A stretch of DNA of 64,000 nucleotides from Desulfovibrio sp. (GCF_019422935.1 NZ_JAHZCJ010000001.1:1-64000), one strand, 5' to 3'; positions 1 to 8,836 are shown, numbered from the stretch's first letter. The notes: a model not told the origin generated them from the sequence alone. Translations and numbers: made by a program.

Positions 1-639
1 ATTTTCCGTTAAAGCTTTCAATGTGCCCATTATCCGTGGGCTTCCCCGGACGAGTAAACTCTATCTGCACTCCATGCTCAAAAGCCCATGTGTCCAGGGC
101 CTTACTGATAAATTCCGGCCCAGTATCAACCTTGATACGCTCCAGTAACCTTCCTTGAAGGCGTAGCCTTTCAAGAACACGCACAACTCGAATTCCAGGC
201 AACGACATGTCCACTTCGAGCGCGGAGCTTGAACGATCCCATAGATCGGCAATTGTCAAAATCCGGATGCGTCGTCCACCCGTAAGGGAGTCGCTTACAA
301 AGTCCATCGCCCATTGCTCATCCGGGCCAGCAGGGCCAGCCAGAGAATACGGGCATGGCTTGAACGCTTCACCCGCTTGAGGGTGCGCAGTGAAAGGTTT
401 TCTTCCTGGTAAATCCTTTCTGTCCGCTTGTGATTCTGCACCAGCCCTTCCCGGCGCAATAACTCATGCCAGCGCGGAGAACCGAAACGCCGCCGATCAT
501 TTGCCAGTTCCAGCATCCGAGTCCGCAAAAGAAGATCACGGTCCTCAGATGGTGGCCGTCTGGCTGAGCACCGATTAAACTGAATCACTCGGCAAGCCCG
601 CCGCTCTGAGTAGCCATGCGCAGCCTGAATGTGATGCAC
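1..639 (-). pseudogene. IS3-family transposase (OrfB), frameshifted and cut by the window edge
   Basis: Reading leftward from a GTG at 639, the first part (to about 350) has the N-terminal region of an IS3-family OrfB, including the YSERRACR segment. The reading frame then slips by one base near 345-355. The rest, in the other frame down to base 1, carries the DDE integrase core: D in MDFVSD, D in KVDTGPEF, E in HIESFNGK. The in-frame continuation of the first part stops at 295, so no intact OrfB is made unless there is slippage. The usual IS3 programmed frameshift lies between OrfA and OrfB, not here, so this looks like decay. No OrfA or terminal inverted repeat is seen to the right; the left part lies outside the window. 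Family assignment is secure; subgroup is not. Confidence 0.85.
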
Positions 640-806
640 GGTTTCCCTTGACTACTGGCTTGCGCACCCAAAACGGCGCAATCAATTTGGGCAAATCAGC
701 AAGGCTGGCTAGATTGGAAAAAGCTAGGCTAGGCACTTATTGGCAGCCTCGAGCCTCTGCATTTCTCTCAAGCCATGCATTAAACTCTGCCTGTAGGCAT
801 GGTCAG

Positions 807-838
807 ACCCAAGGGGGGCAGCTCGGCTCCCCTTGGGT
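807..838. terminator. Hairpin after the Cys/His-repeat gene
   Basis: Perfect 10-bp inverted repeat (ACCCAAGGGG at 807-816, CCCCTTGGGT at 829-838) with a 12-base loop, 17 bases beyond the stop of the leftward gene at 855. The T-rich tract TTCTTT lies on the + side, so it may act in both directions. Confidence 0.5.
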
Positions 839-854
839 TCTTTAATGTGCAGTG

Positions 855-1370
855 TTATTTTTCGTGTTTGCCGGTGGGGCTGTGTGGACAACCTGCGCCC
901 GTGTTTGTGCTACCGCACCATGTGCATTTGTTGGCTCCTGTGCCGTGCTTGTGCTTTTTTGTCGGGCTGTGCGGACAGCCTGAGCCGTAGTTGGTGGAAC
1001 CACAGAATACACATTTTTTTTCATCGTCATTGTGCTCATGCTTTTTGGTTGGGCTATTGGGACAGCCTGAGCCGTAGTTGGTGGAGCCACAGTAAGCGCA
1101 TCTTTTTTCGTTGTCATTGTGCTCATGCTTTTGTGTTGGGCTATGCGGACAACCAGAACCAAAGCTGGCAGAGCCGCACCAGATGCATTTTTTGGGATCG
1201 GAGCCATGTTTGTGCTTTTTTGTCGGGCTGTGGGGACAGCCTGAGCCGTAGTTGGTGGAACCACAGAATACACAATTTTTTTCATCGTCAACGTGTTCGT
1301 GTTTTTTTGTGGGGCTGTTGGGGCAGCCTGAACCGTAGCTGCTAGAGCCGCAATACTTACATTTACTCAA
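855..1370 (-). CDS. Six-repeat Cys/His-rich protein (171 aa), function unknown
   Basis: The whole protein is six tandem copies of a 26-29-residue unit: CxxCGS, an aromatic/GSG segment, GCPxSPT and KHxH. Each unit offers three Cys and two or more His, consistent with one small zinc-binding module per repeat; this is inferred from composition only. The start is a TTG at 1370 with AAGGAG 8 bases upstream. There is no signal peptide or membrane segment. Repeats alternate in subtype: 2 and 5 are closely alike, as are 1 and 4, and 3 and 6 share a W in CxWC, so the gene probably grew by duplicating a three-unit block. It has the same direction as the cluster at 1612-7723 but is separated by 241 bases, so membership is uncertain. 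I do not recognise a named family. Confidence 0.75.
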   Translation of the reverse strand: MSKCKYCGSSSYGSGCPNSPTKKHEHVDDEKNCVFCGSTNYGSGCPHSPTKKHKHGSDPKKCIWCGSASFGSGCPHSPTQKHEHNDNEKRCAYCGSTNYGSGCPNSPTKKHEHNDDEKKCVFCGSTNYGSGCPHSPTKKHKHGTGANKCTWCGSTNTGAGCPHSPTGKHEK

Positions 1371-1611
1371 GATGCTCTCCTTTTGTGTATGAATTAAATT
1401 TGATTGCTTTTTCTATCTATGGGTTTCAATGGGTCGAATTTTGCTGCACTTTATCTCAACATATATCTCAGCTTGTAAGCAAGAAATTTGCAACCAGCAA
1501 GAATTGTTGAGCTAGCTGCTACGTTGAGTTGTTTTTCTAAAAATGGCTCATATCAGTGACGATGCTGCATAAAACTGGTTCTTGAAACGGCCAAGAAAAT
1601 TTTTACTTCCG

Positions 1612-2343
1612 TTAAGTGGAGTTTTTTTCTTGATGGAGTGTGCGGATGATATTGCCAGCCTTGCAAAAGTATTCATTTGTAACTCCATGAGTCGCAGGGT
1701 GGGTAACAATTGCAAAAGTTGTGGTTCCGTTATGCCCTGTGCTTATGTTGTCTGCTGCTTCCATAAATGGAACGTCAGCAATTTCTTCCCAGTATTTTGC
1801 ATATTTTTTGCTGTAAAAAATGACAACATTAGGTGAATATTGAATGATTTTTTGTTGAATTGATTTTATTCGGAGAGCAAGAAGCTCCTCAGAATAGTTT
1901 TTTCTTGAGCTGAGATATGGCAGCGTAGAAATGGAGTTGTAGTGCCATTTACTGGTTGATGGGGATGGCAGCGGTAGCAATTCAAGAAGGCAGGTATCGT
2001 CATTCCACCGGCCCAGGCGTTTTGCCTGATATTGGCGTATCCGATCTATCGATGGGGCAATATTCTGAAAGCATAACGCGATGCGTATTAATTTGCTCCA
2101 CGTAGTTTGTAATACGGGGGGGTCTGCAAAGAATTTGTCTATACCAATGGCTTTGTGGTAGGAGGCTACATCTACCAATTCGCTGCAATGTTTTGTCCAT
2201 GCATTAATACGCGCCATGATTTCTTCTTTTGTATTGCCTCCGCCTTCTTCCATGCCAATAAACCATATTTTTCCATGATAATTACCATAACCATAAAATT
2301 CATGTATAAATTTATGTAAAACTGTATCAATATTGCTATTCAT
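1612..2343 (-). CDS. Hypothetical protein, possibly uracil-DNA-glycosylase fold (243 aa)
   Basis: The N-terminal motif KIWFIGMEEGGG (about residues 25-36), a middle LLELLPLPSPS segment, VVIFYSKKYAKYW and a C-terminal VTHPATHG are arranged like the motifs of the UDG-like superfamily (glycine-rich motif after a first strand, Asn/Pro segment, late His-Pro motif). That match is suggestive, not proven, and a catalytic Asp is not obvious. The gene is last in a leftward run, 56 bases after the phosphatase/ARH gene stop, so the two are probably co-transcribed. It has no membrane segment. Composition is AT-rich like its upstream neighbours. If the fold is right, it would bind or cut a modified base or nucleotide. 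Confidence 0.45.
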   Translation of the reverse strand: MNSNIDTVLHKFIHEFYGYGNYHGKIWFIGMEEGGGNTKEEIMARINAWTKHCSELVDVASYHKAIGIDKFFADPPVLQTTWSKLIRIALCFQNIAPSIDRIRQYQAKRLGRWNDDTCLLELLPLPSPSTSKWHYNSISTLPYLSSRKNYSEELLALRIKSIQQKIIQYSPNVVIFYSKKYAKYWEEIADVPFMEAADNISTGHNGTTTFAIVTHPATHGVTNEYFCKAGNIIRTLHQEKNST

Positions 2344-2399
2344 TACATCTCCATTGGTCGTCGTTATAATTCAGATTTAAAACAGACTTAAGCACAATA

Positions 2400-4418
2400 T
2401 CAAGGTCGTTCAGGCAGTGTTATTTTTTGCTCACAATTACGACTTGGATGTTTGTACCGTTTCATTAATTTTTTTGACATACCATTGGGAAGTTTAATGA
2501 ATGCGGTCTCTTCTTTTGCAGCATGTCCTTCCAATGTGTCGCTGTGGTGTGGTGCATTAACTTCTGGGTTTAATAAAGAAGAAAAATCTGCATTAGGCCA
2601 TAATTCCCCAGCTATCATCCGAGTTTCGTGCTGTGAATATGATATTGCAGACAGAGTATCAGCCATTGCGATTATGGAAGATCGATATTTCAGCTTGGAT
2701 ATCAGGGCTGTAGGAAAGCCCTTTTGTCCGTGAAGGAGCCCCCAAAGCTGACTTATCAATATCTGTATCCCACCATAATTTTTGCTGTTTTTTGCCGCTG
2801 CAAAGACTGCATCTTCATAACGCCTATGGGCGATGGTGCAATATAGGGCTATGGCAAGAGCCTCATCTGCTGTGCTGCCGGTTCCTAATTGGCTTGGAAT
2901 TTCAGCGCTGGTATTTTTGCTGAGATATTTTTTTCGCCCAAAAGTAAAAGCAGCATATATCAATTCATGAAGCGAATTCTCTATTGATATAATATTAGTA
3001 TAGCGAGATATGTCTTTGAGCAGCTTTTCAAGGCGCTCCCCTGTAGGCGCGTTGTCAAAGGCAAACAAGCTAACAAGCCTTACCCAGACCCCAGCCACTA
3101 GCGACGTAATGGGGTCGCTATGCGTCAATCGTGAGGAGCTAAATCCAAGCCTAAAATCTCCCTGGTAAATATTTTGTGCATCATTACTGTCATCTGTGCG
3201 GATAATGTGCTGCTTATCGCCAATAGGAAAAAAATTGTATTGTGCACTTATGAGGCCGATTGGTGTGAGGCGTGCGATGCTAAGGCAACCCTTATTGCTG
3301 TTGGTTGGGAAAAATGTTTTTGAATCGGGAAAGGATTTATTGATATAGCCATTCTGTAGCCCTGCCGCCCCATTGGGGTAGGCCAGAAAAAGTGAGCCGT
3401 TTCCTTTAGATTGAACTAAGGTGGATATGTTTGATTGTAGAGTGTGCCAGTCGCGTATTGCAATATATTGCATGCATAGTTCTGGGTAGAGGTATTTTAA
3501 CCTTTGGGTGGCTGTGCCCATGGCCTCGCGTGCATGTTCGTTCAAGATTCGAAGCTTGTTTGCTTCTATATTTTTTGTATTGCCTAGTTTCTTTAGCAGG
3601 TTGTCCATTTTTGCATGGAGGGGGCGCAAGCGAGGGCAGGCTGCTGCTGGGGATGTGTATGATCGAATCAACGCTTCAGTAGTAAAAAGTGAAAGGAGCG
3701 TGCTTTGTGTTATTTGCAACGTGTCTAAACTAGCTATGTGATTAATGCAGTCTGATGCAGATGTGTATATTTTTTTTGATGTTGTGATTGAATGTTCGAT
3801 TGCATCGCCAATAGCTCCGCCGATCATGCCCGCACGAACAATATTTCTTTTTTTGTTAGCCTCAAGAATTGGAGGCAGGTTCAGAAGATAGACCTCCTGC
3901 TCTATTGTTTCGATAGCACCAGGACGAGCCTTACGAATCAGGGAAATGGCTTTTTCTGGTTCACACCCTTCTTCAATGAGAATTCGAGCTGCCAGCGTAC
4001 CGGTGCGACCTAAGCCCCCTCGACAGTGGATGAAAATTTTGCCTCCAAGGGAGATCAGTAGCCTGAGCAAGGCGCAGGGAAGATCCCATGTATGACAATT
4101 GTCGTGGCTTTGTCGCATCTTGAGGGCAGACCCATCAACAACCGTGAAATGCCACCATGTCATCCCAGCCTTTTTAACTGCGTGGCCCAGATTTTTTACA
4201 TGGAGCGCAGAAAGTTCTGAATCTTCCATGAGAGTTACTACAATTCGTGCCCCCCATTGCTGTATGCGGGCAATATCAGTTGCAAGGTCTCTGTTGCATG
4301 AACCACTCATGGCACAAGGGTCAACCTTTCCAGGGCAAATTGACATGCCAAGGCCTGGAAAACCTTCAGGTGTAGCGATTTTCAGTGGTGAGGTTTTGCT
4401 TGTGTGCGCGATCGACAT
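2400..4418 (-). CDS. Dual-specificity phosphatase fused to degenerate ADP-ribosylglycohydrolase (672 aa)
   Basis: Start chosen at ATG 4418, with GGGGAG just upstream; the frame is open to 4469. Residues about 15-185 are a CDKN3-like dual-specificity phosphatase with an intact HCxxGxxRT loop (HCRGGLGRTG, Cys about 132) and a downstream ARPGAIET segment. From about residue 193 to the end is an ADP-ribosylglycohydrolase-like domain: RAGMIGGAIGDA matches the first family motif, LFTTEALI the second and ADEALAIALYC the later core. The usual metal ligands look lost: the D-D-T-Q box reads Q-S-T-L, and the late N-H-S-G-D-S-D-S-T box reads K-N-S-K-N-Y-G-G-I. So the phosphatase half looks active and the ARH half may only bind ADP-ribose. 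Sits between the WYL regulator and the UDG-like gene. Confidence 0.8.
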   Translation of the reverse strand: MSIAHTSKTSPLKIATPEGFPGLGMSICPGKVDPCAMSGSCNRDLATDIARIQQWGARIVVTLMEDSELSALHVKNLGHAVKKAGMTWWHFTVVDGSALKMRQSHDNCHTWDLPCALLRLLISLGGKIFIHCRGGLGRTGTLAARILIEEGCEPEKAISLIRKARPGAIETIEQEVYLLNLPPILEANKKRNIVRAGMIGGAIGDAIEHSITTSKKIYTSASDCINHIASLDTLQITQSTLLSLFTTEALIRSYTSPAAACPRLRPLHAKMDNLLKKLGNTKNIEANKLRILNEHAREAMGTATQRLKYLYPELCMQYIAIRDWHTLQSNISTLVQSKGNGSLFLAYPNGAAGLQNGYINKSFPDSKTFFPTNSNKGCLSIARLTPIGLISAQYNFFPIGDKQHIIRTDDSNDAQNIYQGDFRLGFSSSRLTHSDPITSLVAGVWVRLVSLFAFDNAPTGERLEKLLKDISRYTNIISIENSLHELIYAAFTFGRKKYLSKNTSAEIPSQLGTGSTADEALAIALYCTIAHRRYEDAVFAAAKNSKNYGGIQILISQLWGLLHGQKGFPTALISKLKYRSSIIAMADTLSAISYSQHETRMIAGELWPNADFSSLLNPEVNAPHHSDTLEGHAAKEETAFIKLPNGMSKKLMKRYKHPSRNCEQKITLPERP

Positions 4419-4489
4419 TTTCTCCCCTTTTTGCAGAAGCATACCACAGGGTATGAAATTGTTAACCATCCAAAAAAATTTAAATTGTG

Positions 4490-5491
4490 TTATACTTCAA
4501 AATACTGTGCGTGTGTCTCTGCAACTGTTTGTGCAACTTTAGCTCGCAACCATTCTGGCGAAAGAACTTCTGCGGCTTTGCCAAAGCTCAGCACCCACGA
4601 TAAAAATTCTGGCACACTCTGCCCCTGCACGTGCAGCGTTAGTGAACCATCATCATGAAATTCTATGGTTTGTTGCGCGCTCCACTGGCGTTCTGCCACA
4701 TAGGTGGCGGCGGTGGGGGCAAACCGCACCACGGCGGTAAAGGGCTCTCCCTGCATTACCCCAAATGTACTATTGCCTGGCTCGGGAATTTCCGGCACAC
4801 AGGCTGCCCGCCGGGTGGCATTGCAGACCTTGATACGGTGTAAGGCGAGCGTGGTGTGGTTTTCATAAACAGGAACAACTGTGCCTTTTGCTGCTACAAC
4901 ATAGCCTTGTATCAGGAGACTTTCTCGGAATCCAATCATGCGCTTTGGGGCAAAATCAAAAGATTTTTCTTTTGTAGTTGTCGCACCTTTATATGTAATT
5001 TCGCAGACTTTGTGCTTGCGAATAGTTTCCAAAAGAGTGCCAAGCATTTTTTGAAAAGGCTTATAGTCGATTCGCCCTTTGGATATGCTTGTACCAATGT
5101 GATCAGGCAGCTCCTGTGAACCTTGCGGCAAAAAAGCCACAGCTTGCCGCAGGCTTATTTCCATTTCTTTGTGCATTGTTTCTGGCAGCAAATTGGTCAG
5201 CAATTCGCGACAAAGGGCAAGTTGGTACAGCCCCTCGGCATTAAGGCAAACCGTGGGGAGCCGTGATGGCTTTTCCAGTTGATATAGAACCTCGCGCCCC
5301 TGCTGAAAGCGTTGTATTTTGCCAAATCGTGATCCTTCAAGCTGTTCAATCAACCTGGTTACGGCCGGTTTAGAACAGCAAAGCATGCCTGAGAGTTCCG
5401 TAAGACTGTACGGGCGGTTCGCCACCAGCAGCATAGTGTAAAGGCCAAGTAGTTTTTCTGCTGGTTTTGCGTCATTCCACTTTTTGCCCAT
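4490..5491 (-). CDS. WYL-domain transcriptional regulator (333 aa)
   Basis: N-terminal winged-helix region (about residues 10-75: LLVANRPYSLTELSGML, then a KPAVTRLIEQL recognition helix), then a WYL domain (about 150-215; the core runs through FAPKRMIGFRESLLIQGYVV and ends ALHRIKV), then a C-terminal WCX-like region (about 245-325; VVRFAP...SLTLHV...LSWVLSFGKAAEVLSPEWLR). WYL proteins such as BrxR and CapW are known repressors of phage-defence operons and are thought to sense nucleic acid or small ligands. This one lies inside the leftward cluster, 33 bases after the AAA+ stop and 71 bases before the phosphatase/ARH start, so it probably controls that cluster. BREX at 23-38 kb has no WYL gene of its own; whether this one acts there cannot be told. 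Confidence 0.85.
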   Translation of the reverse strand: MGKKWNDAKPAEKLLGLYTMLLVANRPYSLTELSGMLCCSKPAVTRLIEQLEGSRFGKIQRFQQGREVLYQLEKPSRLPTVCLNAEGLYQLALCRELLTNLLPETMHKEMEISLRQAVAFLPQGSQELPDHIGTSISKGRIDYKPFQKMLGTLLETIRKHKVCEITYKGATTTKEKSFDFAPKRMIGFRESLLIQGYVVAAKGTVVPVYENHTTLALHRIKVCNATRRAACVPEIPEPGNSTFGVMQGEPFTAVVRFAPTAATYVAERQWSAQQTIEFHDDGSLTLHVQGQSVPEFLSWVLSFGKAAEVLSPEWLRAKVAQTVAETHAQYFEV

Positions 5492-5524
5492 TACGGTCTC
5501 CTTAATGAACTAATTCGTTAATTA

Positions 5525-7723
5525 TTAGGCAAAACCGATACGTTGTGCAACATCTTCGAGCTTTAATGACTGCTCGTGGAGCAAGGCTGACAGCAACACT
5601 TCATGAGAAATCGAACCTTGCTCACACAGCCAGAACTGCATGAGCACGGCATGAAAGTCACCAGGGGTAAGTTTTTTTTGTAAGCATAGTTTATTTTTAA
5701 GCTCAAGTGATAGTGGTGTGCCCACAACTGGGGCAAGCACTTTGGTATAGAGGGCTTCCAGCTGCGTTGGCCCGGCATATGTAAATTCAATTTTAAAACT
5801 GAAACGTCGCATTGCCGCAGGATCCATCCCATTTCTATGATTGGTGGTGCAAATGCAAAGCCCTGTAAAGGATTCAAGAGCAGTTAAGAACTCGTTTATT
5901 TGAGTTTTTTCCCATCCTTGGCTCACACTGTCGCGATTATTCAAAAAACTGTCTGCTTCGTCGATAACCAGCATGGTGTCATTGTGTTGCGCCTCAGAAA
6001 ATGCGGCGGCAATATTTTTTTCTGTCATGCCAACATAGGGATCTAACAGGTCGCTAGCTTTCCTGATGGTTAAATTCCTCCCTAACAGATGTGCAAGATG
6101 TTTTGCCAGTGCTGTTTTGCCAGTTCCAGGTGGCCCATAAAAAAGAATTGTGCCCATGCCCTGACAGCCAGTTTTGTTGGTGTTCAGGTGCTTGTTCAAA
6201 CGATGAAGTTGATCAAGCTGCACGCCAAATGGTTGAACTGTGCACACACCGTCCAGGCTGTAAGCGTTGCAGGTGTCACTGGTGGGCTTTCTTTTGGGCT
6301 TAATTCCGTTTTCCGCCAGGGTCGCATGTGCCAGCAAAATACGCTCTACGCAGGCGGCAAAGCCGTTGCGCGTGGCTAATGTTTTGGCTTCGCGTAAGGC
6401 ATGTTCTATGACAGCTACCTGCGTGGGGTATTGGTCAGAAAACTGTTCTACAACTTCAGGTGCGATATGCTTTTCGACCTGCAATCGTTGCATTGTTCTG
6501 AGCCAGATGCGTCGACGTTCTATTTTATCCAGTGCCTCAAAATGGATGCTGAAGCTAAAACGCCTGCGAACTGCCTGATCAATCTGGTTAACATCGTTGG
6601 TTATCCATATGACATGCTGGTTTGGGTGTTCCATAAATTCGTTTAGCCACGCTTTGGTGGATGAACTTCTGTACATGGTTACAGAGGTGTCCAAAAGGCG
6701 CTCTGCCTCATCCACTAGAACAAAGCTATTTTTATGGGGAGCAGCCATTCGTAGGCATGCCGTGAGCGCAATGCGCCTGTCCTGGGTTAAGTCATCCTCT
6801 TTGCAAGGAACAGCCCAAGCCTTAACGTTTAGCTCATTGGCAAGGGCGTGGGCAAAGCTGGATTTTCCTGTGCCTGGTGCGCCGTATAGCAAAATATGAA
6901 CAGGTCTGCTGCTTTGGCGACGCAGCAGGCGCATAACGTGTTTTTTACTCTCTTCTGCAATGTTAAATTCGTTTAGAGGCAGAGACTTGCCTCGCAAGGG
7001 AGTGCAAAAAATTTTGTGCAATGAGGCTGTATCGCAACGTTGCCAGATTGTTTCAAATTTTTCGCAAAGCCTGATGCCTGATCCCCCAGCATAAAGAATG
7101 CCCATATCTTGCAATTGTGCAATTGTTTCCTTGCAAACAGTGCTGGGGATATTCAGCATGTAGCTGAGCGTCAGTCTGGATTCAACAGACTGAATACGCA
7201 GGGTGTCTTCAAAATAAATTTCTACAAAACGAAAATTTCCTGTCAAAAAAGCGAGGATACACAAACTCATTGCTTCATTGCTCAAGCCAAAAAAAGTTTG
7301 AATTTTTTTCTGTGATTTGGTGTAGGGTTTGCATATTTGTTCATGGGGATAGATGGAGGATAAAAATGTTTGTGCGCATTGTCTGAGGTGAGGCTGAAAC
7401 CACGCATGATCTTCTGCGAGTTCTTCCAGGGCATCGTCCAGACGTTTTACTGGCTTTGTTTGCATTTCTTTAATGGCGTGGCGAAGCTTTGTATTGTTAT
7501 GGCTGCGACCAGAATAAGCGACCATCTGGTCTTGGAGCATAACGACAAAATCCCTTAGGTCGTCTGCGCACCAGCGTAGACAAGAAAAGAAATAGTTGTT
7601 CAATGGAATAGGTAGGTCAAGGAGCCTCATAAGCCATTTGCTTGCTAGGGCCTTGCCCAATGCTACTTCTGGTGAAATCAAAGTGTCTGAGGATGGACAT
7701 GAAATTTGAAACGATTTGCGCAT
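5525..7723 (-). CDS. Tandem AAA+ ATPase (732 aa)
   Basis: Two complete AAA+ modules. The first has Walker A GAPGTGKS (about residue 281), Walker B FVLVDEAE (about 336) and an RRRF arginine-finger segment. The second has Walker A GPPGTGKT (about 530), Walker B MLVIDEAD (about 586) and MRRFSF. The first 250 residues have no recognised domain and probably hold substrate specificity. The architecture is like Cdc48/spastin-type remodelling ATPases, with both sites intact. No membrane segment. First gene of the leftward cluster, followed after 33 bases by the WYL regulator. An ATPase of this type next to a WYL regulator and an effector-like fusion fits a defence or stress-response module; the substrate is unknown. 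Confidence 0.85.
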   Translation of the reverse strand: MRKSFQISCPSSDTLISPEVALGKALASKWLMRLLDLPIPLNNYFFSCLRWCADDLRDFVVMLQDQMVAYSGRSHNNTKLRHAIKEMQTKPVKRLDDALEELAEDHAWFQPHLRQCAQTFLSSIYPHEQICKPYTKSQKKIQTFFGLSNEAMSLCILAFLTGNFRFVEIYFEDTLRIQSVESRLTLSYMLNIPSTVCKETIAQLQDMGILYAGGSGIRLCEKFETIWQRCDTASLHKIFCTPLRGKSLPLNEFNIAEESKKHVMRLLRRQSSRPVHILLYGAPGTGKSSFAHALANELNVKAWAVPCKEDDLTQDRRIALTACLRMAAPHKNSFVLVDEAERLLDTSVTMYRSSSTKAWLNEFMEHPNQHVIWITNDVNQIDQAVRRRFSFSIHFEALDKIERRRIWLRTMQRLQVEKHIAPEVVEQFSDQYPTQVAVIEHALREAKTLATRNGFAACVERILLAHATLAENGIKPKRKPTSDTCNAYSLDGVCTVQPFGVQLDQLHRLNKHLNTNKTGCQGMGTILFYGPPGTGKTALAKHLAHLLGRNLTIRKASDLLDPYVGMTEKNIAAAFSEAQHNDTMLVIDEADSFLNNRDSVSQGWEKTQINEFLTALESFTGLCICTTNHRNGMDPAAMRRFSFKIEFTYAGPTQLEALYTKVLAPVVGTPLSLELKNKLCLQKKLTPGDFHAVLMQFWLCEQGSISHEVLLSALLHEQSLKLEDVAQRIGFA

Positions 7724-7976
7724 GTTGGGATTCCTTGTTTGCAGGTACCATGCACATTTATCGTTTCAGATTTTGACGGTTGTTTTCAGTTTATTTGACT
7801 TTACCGCCAGGACAACGCACGGCCAATAGTGAATTGCTAGCCAACAACCAACGATAGCACCATAAACAGGTGCGCTACTTGACGTGCCCAATAATTGCCG
7901 TAAGTAAAAATCCATGTAATGTGCCCGCTACCGTCTGCACGCTAGGGCAAAAAAATTGCTGATTTTTGGAGGCAGA

Positions 7977-8495
7977 ATGAGCATGGAATGGGCTGAAATA
8001 TTTGATATTAAAACGTTTTCTGATGCTAACCCGCAAGGCTTTACAGGGTTTGAAAAAATTGGCGATTTGGGCAGTGCCTGCGCCAATGTTCCCAAAGAGG
8101 CAGGCGTCTACATGATCCTGCTCCCCGGCGAAACAGAGCAGCCCATTTTTTGCGTTCCCGGCAGGGGGGCCCGCGCCAACAAGGTCACGCCGCAGAGCGA
8201 AGAAAAATTACAGCAACGCTGGGTGCAGGGAACAAGAATATTATATATTGGCAAGGCTGGCGGCCCGAAATACAAAACAACTCTTAAGGCGCGTTTGCAG
8301 GCGTATATGCGGTATGGAAATGGTATAAAGGCAGCGCACCGTGGTGGAAGATCAATCTGGCAGTTGGAAAATATTGACGAGTGCCTTGTTGCATGGCGCG
8401 TCGCCCCTGAAGATCCAAAGGGGTGTGAAGGCTGTTTGCTGAAGAGGTTTAAAAATATTTATGGGAATTTGCCCTTTGCCAACAGGCAAGGTTAG
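7977..8495 (+). CDS. GIY-YIG-superfamily-like protein (172 aa)
   Basis: Start at ATG 7977 with GGAGG 6 bases upstream; the frame extends to 7956. The VYMI strand (about residue 43), then LYIGKAG and LKARLQAYMRYG, then a Trp-Gln-Leu and VAWRVAP segment give the GIY-YIG layout (GVYMI ... ILYIGKAG ... TLKARL). It is a stand-alone copy rather than a UvrC or group I intron enzyme. A conserved Glu is plausible in CEGCLLKRF, but the catalytic set is not certain. Divergently placed from the AAA+ gene with a 253-base gap holding both promoters, so it may belong to the same module as a nuclease. Confidence 0.65.
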   Translation: MSMEWAEIFDIKTFSDANPQGFTGFEKIGDLGSACANVPKEAGVYMILLPGETEQPIFCVPGRGARANKVTPQSEEKLQQRWVQGTRILYIGKAGGPKYKTTLKARLQAYMRYGNGIKAAHRGGRSIWQLENIDECLVAWRVAPEDPKGCEGCLLKRFKNIYGNLPFANRQG

Positions 8496-8656
8496 GTTTT
8501 TTATGGGCCCTAGTAGTGCCGAAGCCAGATTGTGAGGTTTAGGTAGATTCCGTTTTTGTACTATTTGCACGTCCTCGTATGTCTTTGTGCCGCTGGTGAT
8601 TGATGTAATGAGCGCAGACGGTTTCTCAAGGTTGTTCCATGGTCACCTTTCCGCAA

Positions 8657-8678
8657 CATCTGGAAGCATAAATCGGTG
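8657..8678 (+). repeat. Direct repeat, left copy (partner at 23237)
   Basis: Begins CATCTGGAA and continues CATAAATC after one variable base; 20 of 22 bases match the copy at 23237-23258 in the same orientation. The two copies bracket the recombination module and the helicase cassette (about 14.6 kb). Each lies just after a gene or cassette end, so this may mark an insertion boundary or a shared remnant of a mobile element. Confidence 0.5.
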
Positions 8679-8798
8679 TGTGAAAAATGGGGTAGTGCGC
8701 TGCTGATTAATTGGGGGGGCGCAGAAAATATAGTGTTATAGTCCATTGCCTCCACATTTATCTTGAATTGAGCAATCTCTTAGCTGTGGAGTTCTTTG

Positions 8799-8836
8799 CC
8801 ATGCATCCGGTTCGTGAACAGATGCCGGATGCATGG
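8799..8836. terminator. 12-bp perfect inverted repeat, probable transcript end
   Basis: CCATGCATCCGG (8799-8810) and CCGGATGCATGG (8825-8836) with a 14-base loop, 16 bases after the stop of the leftward micro-gene at 8852. No clear U-run follows, so it may stabilise the 3' end rather than terminate by itself. Confidence 0.45.

Noticed and set aside
4490..5491. Calling the WYL protein BrxR of the BREX system
   Set aside because: It lies inside a separate cluster about 32 kb from brxA, so only local control can be argued.
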